A DNA stretch of 64,000 bases, taken from the NCBI GenBank assembly GCA_046497075.1, contig JAWOGF010000059.1:1-64000 (forward strand). Direction: 5' to 3'. Numbering within the stretch: the stretch's first letter is position 1; each line of letters starts with the position of its first letter. Both the position numbers and the translations under genes were made by a program. This DNA comes from Saliniplasma sp046497075. Its GTDB lineage: Archaea > Thermoplasmatota > Thermoplasmata > Halarchaeoplasmatales > Halarchaeoplasmataceae. A model generated the notes under the pieces. It was not told where the DNA came from. It worked only from the letters and a program-made list of their open reading frames with translations, and did not search any database. Below, piece after piece: positions 8,476 through 17,400 of the stretch.

Positions 8476-10224
8476 TTACATCCCCCAAAAAGGTTCCTCC
8501 TGCTGCTTGATCTCTTTTATCTCATCTAATATTCTTTCCTCATCAAAGGTGAGTTCTATATCTTTCAGTTTCTTAGCGTCACCTTCTGGCATTTCTATAT
8601 ACAGGTCCTCTTTTTCTTCTATCTGCCTACCAACGGTCACACCTGATATGGCTATAGCTACCTCATCACCCTGTTCTGCGTGATCTAACGATCTATCCCC
8701 CTCCCTTATACTTTTGATCCTGCCAGTCACTCTACCGCTCTTTTTAAGCAGCCTACTACCCGGTCTGAGTTTCCCCGCGAGCACCCTTACCCCTACTATC
8801 GCGGGTTTGCTAATCCTGAATGTATGGTCTTCGAGGATACGGAATTTACAGGGGAAAACAATCTCTCTTCTTTTTTCTTCCTCGATCTTCCTTTTCTGCT
8901 CTTCTTTCCAGTCCTTATAGTCATCTACCAACCGGTAGACCACGTCGTTCTCTATCACTTTCACGTCCGACTGTTTTAGATCTTCCTTAGCGTCGGGTAG
9001 GACATTAACATTGAAGGCCAGTATGGTCTTATGTAAAAGGTCCTTCATAGTATCCGCGTCGACTATATCTTTCTGAGAAACATCTCCGACAGAAGCTCTT
9101 CCGATGGGGATATCTTCATCTTTAAGTTCGAAGGCGAGTCCCTCTAAAGATCCTATCGCATCAGCCTTGATTATCACACCTTCTTCTTCGATCTGAATGT
9201 TTGCTTCGCTCTCTTTTTGAACGGACCTCATCACTTCATCGACGTCTTTGTCCCAGATCGCTCTTATCGGTGCACCAGCTACTATACCTTCCGTTTCAGG
9301 TGTTACTATTTTTATACCCGCTGCAGCATTGATCTCTTTGACCTCATCAAATCTCTCTTTTGGGTCTCTGATCTCATCCATAGGTTTGGGTTTGAGAAGT
9401 GATTTTATCCTAGTTCTGATGGGTTTGTTTCTAGTGCCGATGACCACCTCATCACCCTTTCTTAAAGTCCCTTGGTAAATTATGGTGTCTAAAGTAGTCC
9501 CCAAGCCCAATTCCTCTTTTACCTCAAGGACCGTACCTTCTCCTGGACCTTCCTCAACTTCGAGCTCGTTTTTAAGAAAGGTTTGAGCCAGTCCGATAAG
9601 AGTCATCAACATGTCCTCTACACCCTCTCCTGTCTCGGCACTCATTGGGACTATAGCTATATTTTTTGAAAAATCGTCTATAGCGTCGTACCGGTCCGAA
9701 GAAAATCCCATGTCGTAAAGATCACCGATGATCTCGTAAAGCGCATCGGTCATCCTATCCCGGGCACTTTTACTCTGTTCCTGAAAAGATCGTATGAAAG
9801 GTTTATTTTTTGAGTCCCAGCCTGCGATCCTATCTACCTTATTTGCCCCGATTATAAAAGGGGTTTCGTTTCTTTTTAATATCTCGATGGATTCTTTGGT
9901 CTGGGGCATCAGTCCGTCGTTTATATCGATTATGAGTACAGCAAGGTCTGATAATGCTCCCCCCCTCGATCTCAATGTCATAAACGAGTGGTGCCCGGGT
10001 GTATCGATAAAAAGCAAACCAGGTAAGGAAAATTCTACCTCACAGCCCAATACCTCACAAGCTTTTTTCAAAGCTCCGACAGGGACTTCAGTAGCACCTA
10101 TGTGCTGAGTTATCTTACCAGCCTCGCGATCAGCCACAGTACTACCCCTGATCCGATCTAAAAAGGTGGTCTTGCCATGATCGACATGGCCTAGAACGCT
10201 CACTATGGGCTGTCTTATTGGCAT
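8476..10224 (-). CDS. infB: Translation initiation factor aIF5B (IF-2-like GTPase)
   Basis: A 582-residue GTPase that promotes ribosomal subunit joining at initiation. Motifs: G1 GHVDHGKT at residues 12-19, G3 DTPGH at 74-78, G4 NKVD at 128-131. Domains II, III and IV follow, with a C-terminal helix ending in PFWGM. Length fits archaeal aIF5B (about 590-600), and no intein is present. A TATA-like GATAAATAC about 20-28 bases before the ATG points to a leaderless transcript. It ends convergently with the subtilase gene, 30 bases away. Confidence 0.97.
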   Translation of the reverse strand: MPIRQPIVSVLGHVDHGKTTFLDRIRGSTVADREAGKITQHIGATEVPVGALKKACEVLGCEVEFSLPGLLFIDTPGHHSFMTLRSRGGALSDLAVLIIDINDGLMPQTKESIEILKRNETPFIIGANKVDRIAGWDSKNKPFIRSFQEQSKSARDRMTDALYEIIGDLYDMGFSSDRYDAIDDFSKNIAIVPMSAETGEGVEDMLMTLIGLAQTFLKNELEVEEGPGEGTVLEVKEELGLGTTLDTIIYQGTLRKGDEVVIGTRNKPIRTRIKSLLKPKPMDEIRDPKERFDEVKEINAAAGIKIVTPETEGIVAGAPIRAIWDKDVDEVMRSVQKESEANIQIEEEGVIIKADAIGSLEGLAFELKDEDIPIGRASVGDVSQKDIVDADTMKDLLHKTILAFNVNVLPDAKEDLKQSDVKVIENDVVYRLVDDYKDWKEEQKRKIEEEKRREIVFPCKFRILEDHTFRISKPAIVGVRVLAGKLRPGSRLLKKSGRVTGRIKSIREGDRSLDHAEQGDEVAIAISGVTVGRQIEEKEDLYIEMPEGDAKKLKDIELTFDEERILDEIKEIKQQEEPFWGM

Positions 10225-10242
10225 TAAAGAGTCTTATCTGAA

Positions 10243-10252
10243 TTAAGTATTT
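10243..10252 (-). promoter_or_regulatory. TATA box of aIF5B gene
   Basis: GATAAATACTT on the minus strand lies about 20-28 bases before the ATG at 10224. This suggests transcription starts at the initiation codon. Confidence 0.45.
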
Positions 10253-10324
10253 ATCTTTTTTCCGACGTTTACAGATTTCTAAAATACTTTCTTTATCATG
10301 CTGATATATAGGATCTGATCGTGA

Positions 10325-11044
10325 TCATTCCTTCGCACCAGAGAACCAATGATGTTCACTTATTTGTTCAAATCCAAGAGATTCTGCTAAAGAGATCGAT
10401 GCCTCGTTATCTTTAAAAATATCGACTACCGGTATCTGACCATTCTCTTCCGCATATCTGCACATCTGTTCTGTGATGGCTTTTGCAAACCCCCTTCTTC
10501 TCCAATCCTCTTTCACATGAAGAAAACCAAGATTTAGTACCTGATCGGTTATATAATGCGTCAGAGTCCATGCCACAAGTTCACCATCTCTTCTGATACC
10601 GTAAGCCGGACCATTACTTATCCTTTCAGATATATAATCTGTAGAATCACTCCCCTGGAGCCCCCAATATTTGTTTATCTCCTCGGCATCACCTACAACT
10701 AATTTTTCTACGTCAATGTCTGGTCCCTCAAAGTTCCGACTAGGGCGTTTATAGAACCACGTAGGGCGATCATCTTCTATAGAGATGATCTTTTTTGCGG
10801 CCTGATATCCCTCGTTGTCGACGGCATGAAATCTGTATTCACCGTCGTCGATCTCTGATAAGACGCTGACCAGACCATCTTTATCCCCCCTCATCGAGAT
10901 ATAACCGTCCGATTCGATCAGAACGACTTTATGGTCCTTGTCATTATAAACAATTACATCATAATCATCCAGTCTTGCGATCAAATAGGAGTTCTTAAGG
11001 GGTTCCTTTTGTAAAAATCTCTTTGCTTGCATTCTCTGTTTCAT
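10325..11044 (-). CDS. GNAT family acetyltransferase (FR47-like)
   Basis: A 239-residue protein. The C-terminal half carries a GNAT fold: the acetyl-CoA loop is WRRRGFAKAI (motif A, about residue 180-190), followed by the late strand region DNEASISLAESLGFEQ. The N-terminal half is less typical and may be substrate-binding, as in FR47/glycine N-acyltransferase-like proteins. The acceptor substrate is unknown. A TATA-like AAAAATATC at about 11067-11075 puts the transcript start at the ATG, consistent with leaderless expression. Confidence 0.82.
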   Translation of the reverse strand: MKQRMQAKRFLQKEPLKNSYLIARLDDYDVIVYNDKDHKVVLIESDGYISMRGDKDGLVSVLSEIDDGEYRFHAVDNEGYQAAKKIISIEDDRPTWFYKRPSRNFEGPDIDVEKLVVGDAEEINKYWGLQGSDSTDYISERISNGPAYGIRRDGELVAWTLTHYITDQVLNLGFLHVKEDWRRRGFAKAITEQMCRYAEENGQIPVVDIFKDNEASISLAESLGFEQISEHHWFSGAKE

Positions 11045-11124
11045 GGTATGATTTAGTAAGATTTGATATTTTTATCTGTCGATTGTTTTTCAACCTGATA
11101 GTATCGGATACATCATCTTTCGGA

Positions 11125-11134
11125 AAATATAAAA
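11125..11134 (+). promoter_or_regulatory. TATA box of MgtC-like gene
   Basis: AAATATAAAA lies 25-34 bases before the ATG at 11159, consistent with leaderless transcription. Confidence 0.45.
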
Positions 11135-11158
11135 TGTACCTGCAATCCTATATAACCG

Positions 11159-11587
11159 ATGACATACGCCTTCGTCGATCTAAATCTGGTCATAAATGCT
11201 TTGATAGCCGTCGGTCTCGGTGCGTTGATAGGGTTGGAAAGGGAGCACCGGGAAGACAAAAAGATGGTGATCGCCGGCGTTCGAACATTCCCTATGACAT
11301 CTCTTACAGGCGTGATCTTCGCATTCCTTTCCCAAGAGTTAGGGTATTCCCTGATAGATGTCGGCCTGCTTATATTTGGAGGGTTTGCGATACTTTTAGC
11401 GTACCTAAAATACGAAGTCCACACCATCGGAATAACTACACCTGTGGCATTTTTCCTGACCTTTCTAATAGGTTTGATGGTCCAAAACGGATTTATTGCC
11501 GAATCGGCATTCTTGACGGTTCTTATAACGCTACTACTTCTGACCAAGGAAAGGCTGCACAAGATCGCTAGAAATATCGGCAGATGA
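11159..11587 (+). CDS. MgtC/SapB family membrane protein
   Basis: A 142-residue protein with about four hydrophobic helices. The N-terminal motif GLGALIGLEREHR followed by AGVRTFPMTSLTG is diagnostic of the MgtC/SapB family, associated in bacteria with magnesium homeostasis and control of membrane ATPase. Only the membrane domain is present; the C-terminal soluble domain found in some members is absent. It is a single-gene transcript with its own TATA element. Confidence 0.8.
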   Translation: MTYAFVDLNLVINALIAVGLGALIGLEREHREDKKMVIAGVRTFPMTSLTGVIFAFLSQELGYSLIDVGLLIFGGFAILLAYLKYEVHTIGITTPVAFFLTFLIGLMVQNGFIAESAFLTVLITLLLLTKERLHKIARNIGR

Positions 11588-11595
11588 AGGTATAA

Positions 11596-11603
11596 TTTTA
11601 TAT
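11596..11603 (+). promoter_or_regulatory. TATA box of the pus10-rpl21e-rpoF operon
   Basis: TTTTATAT lies 25-32 bases before the ATG at 11628. This predicts a leaderless operon transcript. Confidence 0.45.
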
Positions 11604-11627
11604 GATTGCGATTAATCGAGTAATATC

Positions 11628-12848
11628 ATGGATATTATAGATATAGCTGAAAAGGCCTTAGAAAAGGAACTGTGTGATCATTGTCTAGGAAGGTTATTTG
11701 CACAGTTAGGACATGGTCTCACAAACAAGGAAAGAGGGAAAGCAGTGAGAGTTTTTTATTCTATGGCTAAGACGGGTGAAGAGAAGGTCGAGGTCCCAGA
11801 GAGCAGTGATGTATGTTCGGTATGCGATAATATCTTTGAAGAGTTGGATCATTTTGCCTCACTGATCGCAGAAGGATTTGAAGACTTTGAATTCGATACT
11901 TTTTTAGTCGGTACCAGGATCGATCCCGAAATAGAGGAAAACGAAGAACTTCTATGGGCCGAACTCAATGTGACCACTTCAGAACCTATAAAATCCGAGC
12001 TGAATAGGGAGATCGGGAAGAAAGTTTTTGATAAAGTAGAGGCAGATGTTGACCTCGAAAGACCTGATCTCAAGGGTATCCTAGACACTAGATTCGATAC
12101 AGTGGATATAGAGGTGGCGCCCCTTTTTGTTTACGGTAGATATAGAAAACTCAACAGAGAGATACCTCAAACGAAATGGATATGTAAAGAATGCTGGGGT
12201 AAAGGATGCGATCACTGTGATGGTAAAGGTAAGATGTATGAAACAAGTGTTGAAGAGATCATCGGTGAGCCCCTAAAAGAGATGGCCTTCGGTGAAGACT
12301 TCACATTACATGGGATGGGCAGAGAGGATATAGACGCTAAGATGGTAGGGAACGGCCGACCATTCGTCATGGAGATAAAGAATCCTATAAAAAGAGATAT
12401 CGATTTTGAAGAGTTACAGAATGAGATTGAGGATGACGATCGAGTCGAAGTCGAGTCCTTATCTTTTACTGATAGAGATAAGATAGTTGAGATAAAAGAA
12501 GCGGCAGCGGATAAGACATACAAGGTTAAGGTCGAACATTCTTCAAAAGTTGATAGGGCAAAATATAAAAAGGCCTTGCATTCTTTAAAGGGAACGAAGA
12601 TCTCACAGAGGACCCCTCATAGAGTAAGCCACAGACGAAGCGATAAGACTAGGATACGAGAATTGAAAGATATATATCTAGAAAACCTCGAAGATGAGAT
12701 ATCGGAGATAGTCATGAGATGTGAATCAGGTATGTACGTTAAGGAGATGGTACATGGAGATGATGGTCGTACCGAACCTAATCTCACCGAAAAACTAGGG
12801 GTTGGATGTGACGTCCTTGAATTGGACGTAATAAAAGTACACTACTAA
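11628..12848 (+). CDS. pus10: tRNA pseudouridine synthase Pus10 (positions 54/55)
   Basis: A 406-residue archaeal Pus10, which makes pseudouridine at positions 54 and 55 of the tRNA T-arm. The N-terminal zinc module has Cys16-x2-Cys19 and Cys63-x2-Cys66, with a THUMP-like domain behind it. The catalytic region HGMGREDIDAKMVGNGRPF holds the conserved Asp. A second cluster of Cys residues (CKECWGKGCDHC) lies before it, inside the region that links to the catalytic domain. It heads an operon with rpl21e, rpoF and the DUF655 gene, a typical archaeal order. Confidence 0.95.
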   Translation: MDIIDIAEKALEKELCDHCLGRLFAQLGHGLTNKERGKAVRVFYSMAKTGEEKVEVPESSDVCSVCDNIFEELDHFASLIAEGFEDFEFDTFLVGTRIDPEIEENEELLWAELNVTTSEPIKSELNREIGKKVFDKVEADVDLERPDLKGILDTRFDTVDIEVAPLFVYGRYRKLNREIPQTKWICKECWGKGCDHCDGKGKMYETSVEEIIGEPLKEMAFGEDFTLHGMGREDIDAKMVGNGRPFVMEIKNPIKRDIDFEELQNEIEDDDRVEVESLSFTDRDKIVEIKEAAADKTYKVKVEHSSKVDRAKYKKALHSLKGTKISQRTPHRVSHRRSDKTRIRELKDIYLENLEDEISEIVMRCESGMYVKEMVHGDDGRTEPNLTEKLGVGCDVLELDVIKVHY

Positions 12849-12864
12849 ATGGATGTGATTGGTC

Positions 12865-13155
12865 ATGAAGAAGTCTAAAGGAATAAGACAGGGAACCAGA
12901 AAAATACTAAGGAAAAAACCTAGAGAAAGGGGGATGATCCCGATAACCCGAGCTCTGAAGGAGTTCGAGAAAGGAGAGAAAACAAGGATCAAGATCGAGC
13001 CTAGCGTGCATAAAGGTAGACCCCATAGAAGATTTCATGGTAAAACCGGTGTGGTTACTGGGAAACAGGGAGATGCCTTTGTAGTCGAAGTTGAAGACGG
13101 AGGTAAAGTCAAAAAGATCATCGCTAGATCTGAGCATCTTCGTAAATTGAAATGA
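12865..13155 (+). CDS. rpl21e: 50S ribosomal protein L21e
   Basis: A 96-residue basic protein of the large ribosomal subunit, recognised from its start KSKGIRQGTR and from the core PSVHKGRPHRRFHGKTGVV with its following GKQGDAFVVEV. The ATG at 12865 is chosen; an in-frame TTG two codons earlier is unlikely. It lies 16 bases after pus10 and 10 bases before rpoF. Confidence 0.97.
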   Translation: MKKSKGIRQGTRKILRKKPRERGMIPITRALKEFEKGEKTRIKIEPSVHKGRPHRRFHGKTGVVTGKQGDAFVVEVEDGGKVKKIIARSEHLRKLK

Positions 13156-13165
13156 GGGGGAGAAT

Positions 13166-13498
13166 ATGGCAGAAGAATCCAGATATGTTTCACTAACTGA
13201 GGTTAAAGAGCTCTTAGAGAAAGAGGCTGAGGAAAGGGAAATTTCTTATGAACAGAGTCTTGCACTGAGTCATGCAGAAAAATTCGTTAAACTCGATGTC
13301 GAAGAGACTGAAGAGTTAATAGATAAGCTTCAAGAAGAGTTCAAATTCATGAAAGAAGAATTGGCATACAAGACAGCAGATATATTACCGACAGAGGTAG
13401 ACGGTGTTTTAGCCGTATTTTCAAAAGATCGATACACACCTTCAAAAGATGAAGCTGAAGATATAATCAATTTGATCAAAAAATACGTGGAAGGTTAG
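13166..13498 (+). CDS. rpoF: DNA-directed RNA polymerase subunit Rpo4/RpoF (Rpb4-like)
   Basis: A 110-residue HRDC-like protein. In archaea it pairs with Rpo7 to form the RNA polymerase stalk. Recognisable features are the early VSLTEVKELLEKEAEER segment, the central ALSHAEKF helix, and PSKDEAEDIINLIKKY at the end. GGGGGAGA precedes the ATG. It is embedded in the pus10-rpl21e-rpoF-DUF655 operon. Confidence 0.93.
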   Translation: MAEESRYVSLTEVKELLEKEAEEREISYEQSLALSHAEKFVKLDVEETEELIDKLQEEFKFMKEELAYKTADILPTEVDGVLAVFSKDRYTPSKDEAEDIINLIKKYVEG

Positions 13499-13502
13499 TA
13501 AA

Positions 13503-14054
13503 ATGGAAGACTATGCTTACGTATTGGATTATCTAGCAGAAGGGAGACCCGACCAAGGCGGATACAAACACGAAAGTTTGACCCTCGCACTGGGCGAGGA
13601 TGAGTTAAAACTCTTTGAACTCATATTGAAAGAGGATAAAACAGTGATCATCGGTGAGCGATTGTATATCGGAAAGGACGTCGATAAAAGAGAAAAAGTA
13701 AAGCATGTAAAGAGGAGGATAGGTTGGGACGAGCTAACACATGCGGCACAGAGTGAAGTGCCATACGTCATAGAAGAGATCATCGATAATGATGAAGAAA
13801 AATTTATAGAGTTCTATAATGTTGCAAGACCTATTACTAAAAGGTACCATATGCTTGAATTGTTACCGGGTCTAGGACAAAAAAAGATGAACGCGATCTT
13901 AGACGAGCGAAGGGAGAACGGTGAATTTAAGAGTTTTGAAGACCTTGAAGAGAGAGTGCCCTTATTACATAAACCCAAAAAACTGATCAAGGAAAGAATA
14001 CTTACAGAATTGAAGGAAACAGATATTAAATATAAAGTGTGGGTAGCAGATTAA
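13503..14054 (+). CDS. DUF655 protein with OB-like and helix-hairpin-helix regions
   Basis: A 183-residue archaeal DUF655 protein, almost always next to rpoF. The N-terminal half is an OB-like beta domain; the C-terminal half carries a helix-hairpin-helix nucleic-acid-binding motif (MLELLPGLGQKKMNAILDER near residues 117-136). It is presumed to bind RNA or DNA; no reaction is known. In many archaea the next gene is the rRNA dimethyltransferase ksgA, which is not present here. Confidence 0.9.
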   Translation: MEDYAYVLDYLAEGRPDQGGYKHESLTLALGEDELKLFELILKEDKTVIIGERLYIGKDVDKREKVKHVKRRIGWDELTHAAQSEVPYVIEEIIDNDEEKFIEFYNVARPITKRYHMLELLPGLGQKKMNAILDERRENGEFKSFEDLEERVPLLHKPKKLIKERILTELKETDIKYKVWVAD

Positions 14055-14055
14055 G

Positions 14056-14220
14056 ATGTATTTTGATGAATCTGATGAAGAGGATATCGCTGAAGTGGAA
14101 GAATCAGACAAATTTATGACGGTTTTCTTTGTGTTTGACTCAGTCCTAGAAAATAGCGAGATGCAGACCAATGCCGCCTTAGAACTGTTCAAAAAGATCC
14201 AATCAGAGAGTCTGACTTAG
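14056..14220 (+). CDS. Small acidic protein of unknown function (54 aa)
   Basis: An ORF beginning MYFDESDEEDIAEVEESDK, one base after the DUF655 stop, and ending in QSESLT. It has an acidic N-terminus and a helical C-terminus (NAALELFKKIQ). Tight spacing and codon usage like its neighbours suggest it is real and translationally coupled. I do not recognise a family; it occupies the ksgA position of related operons. Confidence 0.55.
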   Translation: MYFDESDEEDIAEVEESDKFMTVFFVFDSVLENSEMQTNAALELFKKIQSESLT

Positions 14221-14264
14221 TTTCTTGTCTCTTACTTACGGGAAATTGGATATGGACCGGAATA

Positions 14265-14273
14265 TTTTTATAC
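14265..14273 (+). promoter_or_regulatory. TATA box of the smc-scpA operon
   Basis: TTTTTATAC follows the upstream operon by about 45 bases. Transcription would start near 14294, so the smc mRNA would have a leader of about 120 bases, unlike the leaderless genes nearby. Confidence 0.45.
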
Positions 14274-14295
14274 TTTTAGAACGCTTTATGTGTTT

Positions 14296-14324
14296 GTCCG
14301 ACGTATAGAAATTATATGTCGGAC
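14296..14324 (+). promoter_or_regulatory. Palindrome at the start of the smc leader
   Basis: A 12-bp inverted repeat: GTCCGACGTATA at 14296-14307 and TATATGTCGGAC at 14313-14324, separated by GAAAT, with one G-T pair. It begins just where transcription is predicted to start. It could be a repressor operator or a 5' hairpin in the mRNA. Confidence 0.6.
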
Positions 14325-14351
14325 GTTATATCCCTTGGGATGGGATCAATC

Positions 14352-14426
14352 ATGCACTCTGATCAGGAAAAAAGCAAGGTTAAATCAAGCCCAGTTATCC
14401 ACTGGAGGAAGATATTTTGTATCTAA
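14352..14426 (+). other. Possible upstream ORF (24 codons) overlapping the smc start
   Basis: ATG at 14352 opens a short frame MHSDQEKSKVK...FCI that stops at 14424-14426, ten bases past the TTG start of smc. The Shine-Dalgarno site of smc lies inside it. It may couple or dampen smc translation; it may also be chance. Confidence 0.25.
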
Positions 14427-17400
14427 AACAAGTTATGATGGAGAATTTTAAATCGTTCGGGAAGAAGATGGAAATACCCATAAAACAGGGGTATACAAAT
14501 ATCACTGGTCCGAATGGCTCTGGCAAATCCAATATAGGTGATGCCATACTATTCGTTTTAGGGCCAAAGAGCTCTAAAGAGATACGGGCGGGACGTCTGA
14601 CGGATCTGATTTTTAACGGGGGTAAGGATGGTAAACCAGCGGATTTTTGTAGGGTCAGTTTGACTTTTGAGAATGAGGATAAAACCATCCCCATGAACGA
14701 GGATGAGATAACTTTTACAAGGAAAGTCCAAAAATCTGATAACCAGCAGGGTTACAATTCATACTTTTACATCAACGGAAGATCCTCCTCTTTGACCGAA
14801 TTTCAAGATCTTCTAGCCCACGCTCGGATATCTCCCGACGGGTACAACATAGTCCAGCAAGGAGATATCTCTAGGATAGTCAAGATGAGCGATTTTGAGA
14901 GAAGAAAGATATTGGATGATATAGCCGGTATCACCCAATACGATAGTGAGATAGAAGAGGCTGAAGAGAAAAAAGAAGATGTCATGGACGACCTAGATCG
15001 CATAAATATAATCCTGGACGAGATCCAGACACAGGTAGACGAACTAGAGAATGATAGGACTGAGGCACTAAAATTTCAGGAACTGTCTGACAAAGTGAAA
15101 GAAGCTAAATCTATGAAGGCCTGGAAAACCTACAAGGAAACGGAGAAGGAAGTCTCGAATGTCAGAAGTGATATCGATGAGAATAAAGACAGGATCGACA
15201 AGATAAAGGATAAAAAGAAGCAGGTCCGAGAAAAGGTATCAACGTTAGTTGAGGATATCGAAGACCTAGAGGAGGAGATAGACGAGAAGACGGGTGAGAA
15301 GAGTTCAGACCTTCAAGAAACAATCAATGAACTAAAGCTTGCGATAGCTAGGGCTGAAGATGAAAACGAAGATGCGGAGCATGCGATAGAAACTAACAGA
15401 GAAAGGAGAGAGCAGTTCAAAGATGAGATATCTGAGGGTAAAGAGAGACTTTCCGAATTGAAGAAAGGTATTAGAGAAGTTAAAGATAATAAAACCGAAA
15501 CGCAAGAAGAATTGGAAGAAGTACAGGAAGAAATTGAAGAAGTTAAAGACAAACAGACGGAATCCGACGATAGGATAAGTGATCTGAGGAAGGAAGGGAT
15601 CCGTGTAAAAAATAAGATAGACGAAAAAAACGATAGTCTTGCCGATAAAAAAGTAGAATTGGATAGGAACAGAGATAAGATAGATCGATTGGTAGAGGAG
15701 ATATCGGAGATCGAAGAAGAGAAAGAGACCTTGGAGTTTGAGAAGAAGGAAAGCGAATGGACCCTTAAAGAACTGAAATCGGATAACAAGGATGTTCAAG
15801 GTGAACTCAAAGAGTTGAAGGATGAATTCCACGATAAAAAGCGTAAAGAGAAAAGGCTTAGAGAAGATAAAAGTGATCTAGAAGATAGAGTGAACCGGTT
15901 AGAAAGGGAATATAATCAATTGAAGGCTCAAAAAGAAGCGGCCAAGAATGTGAAGAAAGGGTACAGTAGAGCTGTATCTACGATACTTGAAAGCAGAGAT
16001 AGAGGGGACATAGATGGTATCCACGGAACGATCGCAGAATTGGCAGACGTGGATGGAAAATACGAAACGGCTCTACAGGTCGCAGCCGGCGGACGGATGC
16101 AGTCTATAGTTGTTGAAAACGATAAAGTCGCTTCAAGGGCTATCAAACATCTTAAACAGAATGATGCCGGTAGAGCAACGTTTTTACCTTTGAATAAGAT
16201 GAGGAAGGGGCGTCCAAGAGGAAAAGCCATCAGAGCGGTGAAAGATGATAGCGCAGTAGATTTCGCCTTGGAACTTGTAGATTTCGATGATGAATACGAA
16301 AACGTTTTCTGGTACGTGTTCCAGGACACAGTTGTGATGGAAGACATAGATTCGGCTCGTGAGATGATGGGAGGTGTCAGGATGGTGACCCTCGACGGCG
16401 AGAAGATCGAGAGGAGCGGTGCCATGGTCGGTGGAACGTTGAGTAAGAAGATGATGAGCTTTTCTGCTCCCGATAGGGGTAAATTGGATAGAGTTGGAAC
16501 GGAACTCAAGACTACTCGAGAGAACCTCAAGAAGGTCACATCCGAGTTGAAAGACGTACAGAGTAGGATAGACGAGATACAAGACAAGATGGGGGAATTG
16601 AGGTCTAAAGGGGACAAAACAGAGAAGATCGATACTTTAGAAGCTAAAGTCAAAAGGACCAAAGAGAAGATCCATCGAAAATCTAAAGCTTTAGAGGAAA
16701 AGGAAGATGAAAAATCCGAATCCGAAGAAAAGGTCAGTAAATTGGAAAGATCCATAGAGCATATCGAAAGTGAGATAGATCAACTCAAATCTAAAAGAAA
16801 AGAGATAGCTGAAAACATCAAAGAAGTGAGTCCACAGGAATTATCGACATCCCTTACCAATCTTCAGGATAAAGAAGTGGACCTAGATAAGAAATTAAAT
16901 AAACTCGAATCTGAACTAGAGAGGAAGATCGATAAAAAAGAGAGATTAGAAGAAAATATAGAGTCCATGAAAACAAGAAGGGAAGAGTTTAAGGAAGAGA
17001 TCGAGGAAAAAAGGTCCACCATAAAGAAGAACGAACAAAGGATCGATTCAAAACGGAATGAACTCAAAGGATACGAAGAAAGGCGGTCTTCGTTCTCAGA
17101 CGATATCAAAGAACTAAGAGAGGAGTTAGACGAGAAGAAGGAAAAGAAGATAGAGTTGAAACATAAACTGGAAAGTCTCGACAGTGAACTGGAAGCAAAA
17201 AAGCAATATATCCGAACTCAAAAACAGAAAATAGATTCACTGGAAGACACCTTAGATGATCTTAAAGAGGAGATCGGGAAAGAGGAGGATTACGGAGATG
17301 AAGAACTCCCGTCGATGAAGGAATTGAAGAACACCATCAGACGGGGAGAAAATCAGATGGAAGAGCTGCAGCCAGTCAATATGAGGGCATTAAAAGATTA

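Noticed and set aside
15313..15832. Long minus-strand open frames inside smc
   Set aside because: They are antisense shadows of the Glu/Lys-rich coiled coil; products are low-complexity Ser/Phe-rich with no start signals.
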